64,000 bases of DNA, from assembly GCA_964035545.1 (NCBI GenBank), contig OZ037766.1:9743722-9807721 (forward strand). Direction: 5' to 3'. The notes beneath the pieces are model-generated. The model worked only from the letters and a program-made list of their open reading frames with translations, was not told the DNA's origin and ran no database searches. The first letter of the stretch is position 1, and every line of letters begins with the position of its first letter. This document shows positions 1 to 26,480 of the stretch, in pieces. Position numbers and translations under genes: made by a program. Source of the stretch: Bugula neritina. Its lineage: Eukaryota > Bryozoa > Gymnolaemata > Cheilostomatida > Bugulidae.

Positions 1-454
1 ACCAATATAATTAGTAAAGAGTGCAAAGCTATAACCTACTTTACTCAGCAAGCTTCGGAAATGTAAATTTGACTAAGTTTAGGACCTGTAGTTATCACTA
101 TCGCTGACTGAGGGAATTCAACGAAGCCGTGCTAATACACGGAGTCATAGCTATAGTAGTTAGTACTAATAGTAATAGTCACACGGATCACGCTCGAACT
201 TAACGTCAAAGTTGATAACTTGATGGCAGATGGGCCAAAAGTAAATTAAAATATGCACACGTATTGATCAACTTCAAATTCAAATCGTACTGCCACTGGG
301 CCTGGCACTTGCTAGTAATAGTAATACTAATACTATAGTAAACGACAGTAACAGTCTGAGTCTACTTTAAATTCAAGATCAACTTCAAGATTTAGAAATA
401 GATCGTGATACTCAATCTCATACTCTTACATACTCAAACTGATTGAAAATCAAA
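1..454. other. Upstream region of the Ly6-type gene
   Basis: No coding sequence is recognised. The stretch is rich in short degenerate runs built from ACTAGTACT/TAGTAATAGT-like words, which reappear in intron 1 around 620-720. The 5' UTR and promoter of the downstream plus-strand gene should lie here, but I see no convincing TATA or Inr that I would place. Confidence 0.4.
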
Positions 455-2858
455 ATGCGTGCTTTTGAATTCAAAAATCAGTTCTGTGGTCTGCTTACTA
501 TTACTGTGATTTTGTGTCTGGCACTAACTGAACTTACAAGTGCTCAGCAAGCTAGTACCCAGGCAAACACGTACGACACAACGGCAAATAACGAAATAAT
601 CGGTGTTAAATACGGTAAGTAACTAGTAAACTGCTACTAGTACTACAGTACTAGTACTAGACTAAGAGTAAGACAGACTACGTCTACCAGTAGGACTACT
701 ACTTACTAGTACTGGGCTTAGTATTTTCATTAAAACCATTAGTATTTAAAAAAAAACTATAGACTTAGTTATACTTGTAGTATAAAATAGAGATATAATC
801 ATAGATTTATAATATTAATTATGTTGATGTTTATATTAATAATATCGTTATTGTATTTGTATACAGTAATAAGTAATAACTGTATCAGAATGAGAAACGG
901 TCTATTGCTGAAACTATTTAACTTTGAGTAAATCACAATGAGTATAATGACTTGCCGGTTTTGGCTGATATTTCATGGAACTTGCATGTATCAGTATTGT
1001 TAGATTGTTCATCATTTAATCACCAGTTTCACACGTAGTTTTGCAATGCACCCATTCATTGGTTAGGTATTAGTAGTGATAAATTTAAAGGATCCAACGA
1101 AAAAAATAGTGGGGGTGCAGTGTACTCATAAATGTATTTTTAATATCTTGAACTAGAATATGTTGATCACTAATTACAGATTTCTAACTTGTAATTGCAG
1201 GTAGATAATGCACACATATTTGAGCTCTAACTTGCACATTGGATCAAAAATTAGTGCAACACAGTCTGCTTTTTCTGTCACTGTTTTTGGAACTGCTAAT
1301 ACAAATTTATAACATCTGTTATGTTTTAGTAAATCCTTTGAGCAATGTAGCCGGGCGTGTTGATAAGACCGACTATGCAGATAAATATGAATGCTACCGC
1401 TGCAATAGGTTTAAAGGAGGTGGAGCAGAATGTCCTGAAACCCAAAGGCAAATTCCTGGTAAGTTTGATAACTTGAAGTTGTACTGTTTGCAATTATTTT
1501 AATTGTCTGTTTGTTGCAATATGGTTTTCTCTGCTTGCCCAATATGATAAAGGTGAAAATTGCCTGACTTCATATTGTATTTACTGGCAGCATAAAAGCA
1601 TGGATAGCTCTATATTAATAAAATGTATTTTATTGTGATTTAATGGTGTGCTATTGGTTTATTGTAGGCAGCAGTGTAAATGATGATGCTCCATACGGCA
1701 ATATCATAGTACGTGGGTGTGCTGTCTGTTTGAAGGTCAAGACTCTAATGTATTTTAGAAACAAAGATTTTATTGCAGACAAACTATGGTCTACTGGTCC
1801 AGGCAATCATTTTGAAAGTATGTTTTCTCTGTCATTGAGACCTATGAATAGGTCTCCATATGTATAAGGTTGTTTATAAACTTCTTAACGTTGTTTTTGT
1901 TATAGTTTTAATTACTTGAGCAGTAAGCCACTTGTATTATCTACTCCATTTTGTACTAGCTATTGTAAAGGTGAACTTGGAAGGGCACTTGTTATTTACT
2001 AGTCAGTCTATTGGTAATAGTTTACCAGTTTGAGTTTTCATACCACTGCTGTAATGGGGAGTGGCATTCTTTTTGGGATTTTTTCAAATTACAACTCAAT
2101 TTAAATTTCAAATTCATATTGGCCATATAAAAACAAACAATAAATCATTATCTAAAGGTTTCTATAAAATATACAAAACAAAGGTAACACGTGTGTACAT
2201 GTAAAAAAGGCCTAAAGTGATAATGAAACATTTCAAGATTGCTAAAGTCTGAAGGGTTTGATCACTGTCAAGAGAATGCACTGAAAACCTAAATCTTCAT
2301 TAATGAGAGCAAAATTAGCTGTTTTTTAAATCAATTAATTTTGAACTGGATTCTAGTCTATGGTGAATAGGAAATTGTACGTAGCAAGTAGAAAATCATA
2401 TTTTTAGTTATACAATATGAATGCTTTTTGCTTCCTATACATCACCAGAATTATCTTTGTGAATTCTGTAAGCAAAGTACTCCTGTAAAAAGCAAACTTG
2501 TCAAAGCCAATGTGTAAACCTATAAAGAGCAATATGTATTAACATTTGAGTTTTAATAGTTTTGGTAAACACAATGTAGTTGGATGATGTGCTTACAACA
2601 GTTGGCATATATAGCTGTGCTCTAACATTCCTACATTTGTATTCTGTGTTGTAAGGTATGTACGTTATATCAAGAACCTGCATTGAAGATGAGAAAGATG
2701 CTCGTTTCACAAGTGGCTGTATCACGGATACTGCTGCCGGAGGGACTATAGAACGCTGCTACTGCCAAGGCAATTTGTGTAACTCTTCTGTAACTAACAC
2801 GCCTCTTTCTGTTGTATTCATCCTGTTGGTGTGTGCACTGGGCAAAATACTTTGTTGA
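455..2858 (+). CDS. Secreted or GPI-anchored Ly6/uPAR three-finger-fold protein, four exons
   Basis: Exons are 455-614, 1330-1458, 1668-1817 and 2656-2858, giving about 213 residues. All three introns are phase 1 with GT..AG ends (GTAAGT donors at 615 and 1459, GTATGT at 1818), the usual arrangement for Ly6 genes. The start at 455 gives a strong signal peptide: a charged start, then a run of L/T/I/V/C residues ending near an SAQ cleavage-like site. The mature part has paired cysteines (CYRC in exon 2, CAVC in exon 3) and the C-terminal CYCQGNLCN, matching the CC..LCN ending of the Ly6/quiver fold. The last 20 or so residues are hydrophobic, as in a GPI-attachment signal. The family acts at the cell surface or as a channel/receptor modulator; the partner here is unknown. 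The family call is confident, the specific role is not. Confidence 0.8.
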
Positions 2859-3296
2859 GAAATGATGTTCATTCCCATAATTTGTTTAAAAAGATACTTT
2901 CTTTTACTTATATGTGTAAGCAGTCTACTTATTGTAATTCTTAGCAGTAACAAAGTTTTTTTATATTTGTGAATATTTTACAAAAAAAAACATTCCTTGG
3001 TGTAAAAAAGGCCTTTATACTCTGATGAGTACTGGGTATCTGTTGATAGATGGTAAACAAGTGTGTATATTACAGTTTAGTATATTATATAACACTTCAC
3101 TTGAGTATGCGCAACATTAATTTCTCTCAATCGTTTACATTCCACTGCTTTTGAAATGGTTTTGCAATTTATATAAACTCAAAATATTTTTAATGTACAA
3201 TTATTTAAATAAGCATTAATATATAGTTTTGTGTCCATAAACAGTTTAAATGTAATGGTTGTAAGCTGTTACTAATAAGTAATATCATTTTATCAC

Positions 3297-3302
3297 AATA
3301 AA
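3297..3302 (+). terminator. Polyadenylation signal AATAAA for the Ly6-type gene
   Basis: This AATAAA lies about 440 bases after the Ly6 stop codon, on the same strand, in AT-rich sequence without other genes. It is a plausible cleavage/polyadenylation signal; the hexamer alone is weak evidence in DNA this AT-rich. The stretch 2859-3896 holds no other gene that I can see. Confidence 0.4.
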
Positions 3303-3896
3303 TCTGAATAATGACATCTCACAGGTGTTCCTTTTAACTTATTAAGATTCATGCAAGGTCAGTCAGCAAAATTAATATCTAAAAGCTGGCTAGTTTAATA
3401 TTCATATTTCAAATTTGTTGTGTTACAAATTACTGCCTGTGTATATTATGAACAAGTGCAAGTTTTCTGCATTTATTTATTTGCCAATTAGGTGAATCAG
3501 AAATATCAGAATAGCAGGAACTTTAGTAATGAAGTGTCCCATACTACTTTTAGCATTAATTGCTATGGCCTAACTTCATTTTAAAATGGGAAAATGTGTT
3601 CAAAATCATCCTGGATTCAAGACCTAGACTTAGTAATCTGGTTATGAAAGCCAACCTTCAATTAATGGAAATTTATAATATTTAGCTAGCTAGACAAGGT
3701 TGATTTGATGTAAGTTGGCTAATCTCTAAGTCGGATATTGGCTAAGGGTAGGGAAAAATAGATTTGACATAGTTTTACTGTATCTCTACTTTCTGCAATA
3801 AAACAAAGTGAAATACAAAATCTGCTGAAATATAATTCTGTTCAATGAACAAACTCAGCAAAGGTAACATACATGTGTTAATTATTTTATTTTTAG

Positions 3897-4310
3897 GATC
3901 CAGTTCTACAATGGATACAGCTTGCTCCTCCAGTTTACTGGTTGTGGATTAAGCTCTACTGGCAATTTGTATGGGACAGTGCGATGCAGTCCTCATAACA
4001 GGATATAGGATCTGTATGAAAACAGTCAATTCTATAAGATGTAATAAATTCCACAGGCTGTCACCTGAAAAAGCTTGCAAATGATTCGATGAATCAGGTC
4101 ATCAGTCAATAGCATTCAACATGTTTGATTTACCAACAAACTGGTAAATAAAACACCACTGAAAATTTTACAATGTTTAAACATACCTAATCATAATAAT
4201 AACGTTTGTAAGTTTTAGAACCAGTTTATTTTACATAAGCACTTACTAAACATTTTATAACTTGGCTTAAAAGGAAGTAAAAGAGTTGTGGCTATTTCTT
4301 TCAAATCTAT
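3897..4310 (+). pseudogene. Decayed ketosynthase fragment 1 (KS exon 5 plus a trace of exon 6)
   Basis: 3897-4097 aligns along its full 201 bases with the KS active-site exon of the synthase genes (exon 5 of copies A and B). It still shows the TTTTAG acceptor and a TACSSSLL active-site motif around the nucleophilic Cys. It carries in-frame stops (TAA after LLVVD, TGA in the CK.FDESG segment) and many substitutions. About 4264-4310 resembles the next KS exon (the block corresponding to EIVAIFLQ). It lies on the strand opposite to the functional genes and is clearly a dead relic, more diverged than fragment 2. Confidence 0.85.
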
Positions 4311-5046
4311 ATAATTTTTCTGTAAGCTTTGGCCTTGCATGGCCTGAAATAAATTGACAGTTGTTCTCATTTTGACTATTTACTTTTATACTTCATAAAA
4401 TAATTTAATCTGTAATTAATTCCTTCTTTTAAAATAGTATTTAAAAGAATGTGTAACTCTGAGTTTTTGGGTCTTATAAATCAATTTATTAAAAACTAAG
4501 GCAGAGGAAGTAGTGTGAAAACACTGAGAAGTATTGTTGTGAAACTGTGCATTCACTAATTGCTGGGTATTTCAAGTAATGCAACACTGCCAAGTTAAAT
4601 AATGTCAAATAAATTGTTTATAATAGTAATAAATTAGCCAGAAATTTTAAACTAAAATGTCAGAGACATGCTACTATATATTATTTCTTTAAGGAGCTGC
4701 CAATTTTGGCCATATATGAAAAAAAAATATATGGTGTTGGTTTTTTTTATTGATTATAAGGTATTATGGTATGATTCTAGTTTATTTACAGTCACCATTC
4801 GAGAACTATCATAGCAGCAGGGCTTGTTTTCTCCTGCCAATATCCTATAACAAACAAACCAACAAACAGTGTGCAACTGACAAAAATGAACCTCAAACTT
4901 TTCAGCTAGTTATTTAATGAGTAAAGCAGATTAAATAGCGAGTGAAAGTCCACAGAAATTTCACAATAAAATTCTAGCATGTCAATTATATCACATAATA
5001 ATTCCATGCAGTATAGTTGTAACTTCTAGGGTATTGCATTTTGAAT
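4311..5046. other. Non-coding gap between KS relics
   Basis: AT-rich sequence with no ORF, RNA gene or repeat that I recognise. It separates the two plus-strand KS relics and may be decayed intron or flank of either. Confidence 0.4.
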
Positions 5047-6299
5047 GTCTCCAGCGACTACCTACCAGGTCTGGCAAACTTAAAGACTTGACTAAATTTG
5101 ATGCAACATATTTTGGTGTTCACTCAAAGCAGGCTAACAGGATGGATCCTCAGCTAAGAATGCTGTTAGAGGTTTCTCTTGAAGCTATAGTTGATGCAGG
5201 TAAAATAGTACGATCTGTCTACCAGTATTATTATTATAACATGTAGAAACTAAAAAGCTTTTCTGGTGTGAGAAGATAGAAGCCTCAAAGTTTTTATTTT
5301 CTTTCACTCAAATTATAAAATTTTGGTCATCATAATAAAAGTATCACACAGGTGCTCCTATAGGTATCTGTTCATCACCCTGACTCAGTGTAAAATGGAG
5401 TAATAACAGTATTTCTAAATATTATTTTATAAGATTTTTGTAGTATGCTTTATGACATGGACTTCACAGTATTTTACTGACTTGAAGTATCATGCAGTCA
5501 TGCACTTGATATTATATATTTGAAATGAACAGTTTTTACAAAAGGATATAAATATGAAGCCGTGTACTTGTAGGTGTAGATCCAGCATCATTAACAGGAA
5601 GTATTACTGGAGTGTTTGTGGGTTTGATGGCTGGAGAGGCTGTTGATAGCTGGACTGCCGGTCCTTCTACAACTAGTGGCTTTTCTGTAATTTGATGTGA
5701 GGCAGCAATGTTTGCAAATCAGGTGTCTTACTTCTTTGATCTGAAAGGTAATAATAAGCTTGAACGTTATACATTCTCTATACATTCTACATGAGTGCAA
5801 ACAATGAAGCATTGAGTACAACTTGTTATATTTTCAGGACCCAGTATTGTTATGAATACAGCTTGCTCTTCCAGTTTACTGGCCATGGATCAAGCTCTAC
5901 TGGCAATTCGCACGGGGCAGTGTGATGCAGCCCTCGTGGCAGGGTGTAGGATCTGTATAAAACCAGCCACTTCTATACAGTTTAATAAACTCCACATGCT
6001 GTCGCCTGAAGGAGCTTGCAAATCATTCGATGAATCAGGTAGGCTAATACAAATAAATGAAACATGACTGAACATTTATTGGTATTCAGAAAAGACACAT
6101 GATGCTTTTGATGTTAGAACTAATTTATGTCACTTACTATTTTAATAAACATTATTATAACCTGGTATAGGCAATGGCTATGCAAGAAGTGGAGAAATTG
6201 TGGCTATTTTTCTACAAAAACACCAAGAGTCTAAAAGAGTGTATGCACAGCTTATACACTCTAAAAACAATTCAGATGGAGCAAAGGAAGACAACAAAA
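5047..6299 (+). pseudogene. Ketosynthase fragment 2 (KS exons 3-6), with a stop codon
   Basis: Four blocks match synthase exons 3-6 in order and with the same lengths: 5047-5199 (153), 5574-5747 (174), 5838-6038 (201, active-site TACSSS and LSPEGACK) and 6171-6299 (129, NGYARS..). Splice sites are mostly kept, but the acceptor of the first block is mutated (TGAAT where the genes have TGTAG). The second block has an in-frame TGA at 5693-5695 where the genes have a Gly codon. Nothing matching exon 7 onward follows 6299, and exons 1-2 are missing upstream. It is a truncated, inverted duplicate of a KS region. Similarity to copies A and B is still high, so it is younger than fragment 1. Confidence 0.9.
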
Positions 6300-7582
6300 G
6301 TATGTAGAACACAAATTGTTTATATCCTTGTGTTAGTTAACTAGGCAAAAGTTATCAACTGTGAACATTAAAATTCATAAACACCAACTGATAGAACCAT
6401 CAATGCACTTTTGTGAGATTTAAACTTTTTTGTGGAAATTTGCGGGTAAAAAAGAAAAAAAGTTTGCATAGAACTGACTGGAATTTTATTATGGCAAACT
6501 AATAGTTCTGAAATCATATTTATTTATTATAATACAAGTTTGAATGACCTACCTGGCTTTACGTACAGCATAGGCGTATATATACAAAATATTTAACTGC
6601 TCTATGTTAGCTTATAAACTTTCTAGGCTAAGCTTTACAGCTTATTCTATGACTCAACGTTTTAGATAAAGTGCAGCAAAAGTCAATATTGAATTTACAC
6701 TGTTTGATTGATTTACAATGTTTCTATTTCATAATCTTATTGATACTGCATTTTCAAGTTCAACTTTGGTATTCAAAACAATATAAATCTGCAAACTTTT
6801 TTCTGTTTTTAAAAAAAAATCAAAACTCTGTTATTTTGCTTAGAAAGTACAATAATTGTTTTATTATATCATGCATCTTGTGTATTTTATACTACATACT
6901 ATATACTCTTTAATATATATTATATACTTGCATTTACTTCTGAATAATATAGCTTCTATGGTATATGGGTAAATGTTTGCTTTTTGTTTTCCCAGTCTGT
7001 CAAAACATTGCTATCAGGACATTCCATTCTTTCATCACAATATTACATAATGTCATCACTCATCGGATGATCACAACATTTTTAAACACAGTACCGTAAC
7101 ACTAATATACATCATCATACCATGTCATACTCTCACTCTGTCTTGAAATATATTACAATACCATGTTTATATGGCACGTACCTCATTTACTTTATCACAA
7201 CATCATCACACGTTTTTAAAACTAAAGCAATATGAAGCTAAGTTAGACCAGAAGTCAAACTCATAATGTAGGAATTAATATGATGATTGCAATCTGGCGA
7301 ATTTACGTTCCTAAAGCCTACTTTTATGAGTCAAGTTATTGCATACACATTTAGCACTGCCGAGGTAGCATGATTTGAAGGTTGAATTGGCCTAATATTT
7401 TGTTAACTATGTACAGTTCTTTATAAATTTTTTAAAATGGGCCTTATGTAGTTTCAGAAACTTGTAATATAACAGGTGCTGTCTGCACCTAGTGACCCCG
7501 ATGCCTGAACCCTTCTGAATGTTGTAGCCTGCATATATTTCATGCTTGGGTATAATGTTGTTCTACTCCACATCTTTATTGA
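6300..7582. other. Non-coding AT-rich region
   Basis: No gene, RNA or clear repeat is recognised. A short open frame at 6671-6913 is low-complexity (poly-Phe/Ile/Leu from T-rich DNA) and has no gene-like features. Confidence 0.4.
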
Positions 7583-7698
7583 GACAGCCAATAATTGTTA
7601 CTGTGACAGCCAATAATTGTTACTGTGACAGCCAATAATTGTTACTGTGACAGCCAATAATTGTTACTGTGACAGCCAATAATTGTTACTGTGACAGC
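7583..7698. repeat. 22-bp minisatellite, five copies
   Basis: The unit GACAGCCAATAATTGTTACTGT is repeated five times without change from 7583 to 7692, followed by a 6-base partial unit. The perfect copies point to recent slippage or unequal exchange. It runs directly into a second, unrelated minisatellite. Confidence 0.95.
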
Positions 7699-7843
7699 AC
7701 GGATGCCTATGCGTAGCACGGATGCCTATGCGTAGCACGGATGCCTATGCGTAGCACGGATGCCTATGCGTAGCACGGATGCCTATGCGTAGCACATGCC
7801 TATGCGTAGCACATGCCTATGCGTAGCACGGATGCTGTATGCT
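7697..7843. repeat. 19-bp minisatellite, five full copies plus shortened variants
   Basis: The unit GCACGGATGCCTATGCGTA occurs five times perfectly (7697-7791). Two 17-base variants lacking GG follow, then a diverged last copy. It shares the bases GC with the end of the preceding 22-bp array, so the two arrays abut. Confidence 0.95.
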
Positions 7844-9317
7844 GATTGCACAGATGCAGGCCACAACTCGACTTTTTGCCTAATGCCAACAGTTTATTTC
7901 TCTCACAAAATTCAAACTGTAACCTATAACCGTAAAAGCATCTTGTTAAATTAACATTAAACAACACAGCTATTCCTGACAAAACATTTACTTAATGAAG
8001 TTAAAAACAAAAGACAGTATAATACTTAATACTTACAATTATTTGGACAATAAAGTTTAAGTTGCCTGCATCTTTCCCAAGAGGAAAATTGAGCTAAACT
8101 GACTCAAAAACTACCAGTAAAAAGCTATTGTGAAAGCTTTCACAAAAAGCGTTCATCACACAATACCTTTCTTAAAGCTACAACAAAAAGCTGCTGCAAC
8201 ACTTAATACTCATGACTTATGACTGCTTCTGGTAACATAAGTAGAGTCTTTGCTCATTTACCCTAACACACTACTAGGTCGGAATTGAGTTTTCTCCTTA
8301 TTGTTACATTCAAAAACCTTTGCCAACCTTGCTCTCACAATCAACTATGCTCATACAATCAACCTTGACACCTATCTTTAATAATATTACCTATATTATA
8401 GTATATGATTATATGACAGTAATAAGAGAAACATAAATACAAGAAATATCATCATTTTTACATTGACGTGACAACAGTATAAATTATATCAAAAGAACGA
8501 AAACTTGAATACAAAATAGCTACCTTGTGAGTCTTTATGCCTAGTAATGATGTGTTACTGATTAATAACTACTTGCAGGTTTTCATCATCTGCTTGTTAC
8601 ATGGGGAGAAATCTTTAGCATAGCCATACTTACATTTGTATAAACAGCTTGAAATAAAGAGTGTTGGCTTTTGTGCGGCAGCTTAATGTTTAGCAATGCT
8701 TGGTAAAATAGCTTGCTAGCTGACAGCTTAAGCTGAGCCACTCCAGTTTTACAACTGAATTAATAATATGAGTTGCTAGTGGACAGGCCATAAACCCTGC
8801 CTCAGATAAAGTGTACCTAGTCTATAAACCCAGTGAAGTGCAGAAAATGCACAGGTATAATAAAATAATTGCCTGCAAATATATAAATATTTTTCGTGTT
8901 GCAGCTACCTGAATTACACAAATACTTGGAATTGAATGTACATACTCATCATAAATAAGTCAAAGCATGAAGGTCATCAAAGATACTAGCAATGCAAAAA
9001 TTGGTATGTATTGTGTGACTTGTATATTATTACAAATTTATTATAATTGGTTCTTATGTGTTAGACAAGCTAGTGCCAACAATGATACCGAAAATACATA
9101 CCTTTGTGGCTGGTTATTTCACTACTCACTCTCAATGCAAACTTGAAGCATTATACTTTAATAAGTGCTAAAGTGTGCAAACAGTAAGATATTTATATCT
9201 TAGTTTTGAACTTAGAAACTTGGATAAAAAACTATTTTTATGCAGAGGATGTATTTGCAAAGACTTGATTTACAAAATAGCTACTAGTAGCTATAATAGG
9301 CTATGAGTACATATTAT
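7844..9317. other. 3' flank of copy A; includes a relic of a synthase 5' exon region
   Basis: No gene is recognised. About 9010-9180 resembles 28990-29140 and 53740-53870, the regions holding the candidate first exon and donor of copies A and B (shared words include ACAAGCTAGT, AATGATAC and CACTACTCACTCTCAAT). The promoter-like block that follows in those regions is absent here. The simplest reading is the leftover 5' end of a further, lost copy to the left of copy A. Confidence 0.45.
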
Positions 9318-9323
9318 TTTATT
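9318..9323 (-). terminator. Candidate polyadenylation signal of copy A
   Basis: TTTATT on the plus strand reads AATAAA on the minus strand. It sits in a block (ATTATTTTATTTTTTGA) conserved at the same relative place behind copies B and C, which supports its use as the shared 3' end signal. Confidence 0.5.
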
Positions 9324-9550
9324 TTTTGAGCACAACAAAGATAATGTAATATAATATAACCTTATGTAATTAAATATGATATAATATAATATCAAATATA
9401 TCGATCACTCCAGTCTTAACAAGGTAGTAACAACATAAACTGAGAGGAGAAAAAAAATCAAGTCAGTACTGGCTAAAACCTCAATATAAAAAACTTTGAA
9501 AATTAATAGAATAGTTCTAAGGCAAAGTACACATAGATTAATCTAAAGTT

Positions 9551-9866
9551 TTGCATCAATTATAACCACTTTGTGTAAATTGCTACCCACAATAAATTTC
9601 TGGTGGTTTCCATCAGACAAAGACACAGAGAGATGATCACAAACCTCATGAAGGCCATAATTATCATCCCCATTGGTTGCTGACTGTTCAGCTTTTATTA
9701 GCAAAAGTGGTGATGTCAGTCTACCAGCTGGAATGTATGAGTCAGCAGCTACATGCTTCTGGTAGAAAGATAACGCTGCTTTTTCAATATCTTGTCTGTC
9801 ATACTTTTGGCCTCTTTTATTGCGTGTAACATTTGACTAACGGCTTTGAGCTTTTCATCCAATGTC

Positions 9867-9892
<26 letters not shown>
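9551..9892 (-). pseudogene. Copy A: degenerate last thioesterase exon
   Basis: This aligns with the last TE exon of copies B and C (the region of DRQDIEKAALSFYQK, IPAGRLTSPLLLIKAE, GLHEVCDHLSV). Relative to B, a one-base deletion near 9817-9832 shifts the frame before most of the exon. The end is also changed: the C-terminal GDNSHKV of B reads GSNLHKV here, and the stop region differs. The two TE exons that precede it in copies B and C are absent, so this is a relic whose first bases now serve only to end the copy A reading frame. Confidence 0.85.
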
Positions 9893-24646
<14,754 letters not shown>

Positions 24647-25771
24647 CTTCTTCTCTACAACAGTTGGTGCAATATATTTGTTTTGCCTATAGAAAGGTTA
24701 GTAGGAAGGCTGGATAAAAATGGTGTTGATAAAGGTTTTATATCAAAGTTATCACTAGAAAGTGGTTGGTGTGTCATTTTAAACTTCGATAACCAATCAA
24801 ATAATTTTAAACAGCAGCATATGTCAAAAGATATATGTCCGGGTGCCTAATAGTACTCATCAGGTGCTATTCAATAAAGAAATTAGCCAAGTAAAACACA
24901 GGCACATAGTATATTAAAAGAGTGTGCTTTGGGAGCTGGTTATATTACAATTACATAAAAAGAAGTACGAAATTAGGTAAAAACCCTTTCATTCATTGAT
25001 ATTATAAACATATTGAAAGAAAATAAAATATTTTATAGTCTTAGAGGTGTCAATAGCTTTTGTTTTAGCCTCGTCCCTGCCACAGCAAAAGCTTAATTCT
25101 ACATCTAAAACTAGTTCTTTTAAGTTTGTTTGAGATAGTCAACATATATCTTATATAGTTATAAATTGAAATACATATAAATTTGTAGCAACTATTTTTT
25201 CCGAATAACATATAAAAGTTATAGAAGCAAAAGCTTAACATACGTGTTTTACAGCAGTCTGCCAAAAAGATGAAGACTTTGTAAATATAATAATGTAGAC
25301 CCAGCAAACAGCCTGATCCTATGTGTCTCATATAAATACAGAATAGAGGCACAGTGAAGCCTCGTATAGACTATTAGTATAAGTGTGTTGAAGTTATCAC
25401 CTTCCTAAACTTATATATAAGTATTTTTTTGTAGATTTACGCATGTCAATATTGCAGTAGATATGGTGGTAGGTTCAAGTAACATAATCTCAGCTAATAA
25501 ATTACGATGAAACGAACTCAGCAATTATAATTCCAGTTTTGTCATAATAGATAAAACTGAGGGTATCTAAGAGACTTCTATAGTTTCTCCTTTCTTTTAA
25601 TGTCTCACTTCATCTTATGGTATTTTTTTCTGAAATATAGATTAATCATGAATTACTTGTGATAAACTTACAATGACAAAAAATATGGTAGGAGTTTTTT
25701 TCGTCATTTTCATGTTATATAATGGTATTTGTATATATTATACATTGTTTTAACCTGTTTTGCTTACTTCT

Positions 25772-26090
25772 TTAGATATCAGACTAACAAAATGGACCCT
25801 CAGCTAAAAATTCTGCTAGAGGCTTCTCATGAAGATATATAGTGAATGCTGGAAAATATTTTTATCTGCCAGTTAGTGTCAGTATTATAACGTGTAGAAG
25901 CTTAAGTCGTCTCTTAACTAAAAGAGATGGAGGTTGAAAAATCTTTTTTTTCCACAAGCTATAGAGTCTAGTTGTTTGAAAAAGTATTATGAGCAGTTTC
26001 TAGGTATTGGTTTATCATAACTTCATGACACATTGACTCAGTGTAACATGGAGTGATATCAGTATTATTAGATATCTTGTAAGAATATAT
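25772..26090 (+). pseudogene. KS exon 3 relic upstream of copy A, opposite strand
   Basis: A short block reads TNKMDPQLKILLEASHEDI then a stop, matching the end of KS exon 3 ([19 protein letters not shown]). About 240 bases after it match the following intron of copies A and B (GAGCAGTTTCTAGGTATTGGTTTA, then the CATTGACTCAGTGTAACATGGAGTGAT region). It ends near 26090 with no later exon. The relic is inverted relative to the genes and recurs upstream of copy B. Confidence 0.8.
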
Positions 26091-26183
26091 TATTGTATTA
26101 TGTTGTGAGCTATTGAATTTCTCTCTTTAACCGGCCTGAAGAATCAAGTGTAGGAAATGCAACCCATACCTTATAATTCAATC

Positions 26184-26480
26184 TTAGGTAAAAATGGCAC
26201 AGGTAATAATGGCACAATTGGAAAAGCAGGTAAAAATGGCACACTGATGTTAAATTTTCCCAAACCCCAAACTCAAACTCAGCATTCAAAACCCAAGCCA
26301 CCATCCCCAAACCTATATCCCCAAATCCAAACTCTCAACCCTTAATATTGAAAATGTGCCATTTTTACCTACTTTGCCATTTGTACCATTATTACCTGTG
26401 CAATTATTACTTGTGTCATTTTTATCCGTACCATTTTTACCGTACCATTTTTACCGTACCATTTGTACCGGTTTCAATTT
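26184..26480. repeat. Hairpin-forming low-complexity block
   Basis: The left arm repeats GGTAAAAATGGCACA-like words. The right arm repeats the complement (GTGCCATTTTTACC, then several CCATTTTTACCGTA). Between them lies a purine-poor spacer of CCCAAACTCAAAC type. Together they could fold into a large imperfect hairpin. It also occurs upstream of copy B (50344-50625), one right-arm unit shorter. Short ORFs in it arise from the repeat, not from a gene. Confidence 0.75.

Noticed and set aside
7583-7843. CRISPR-like direct repeats
   Set aside because: Units are contiguous without spacers and the genome is eukaryotic; these are minisatellites.
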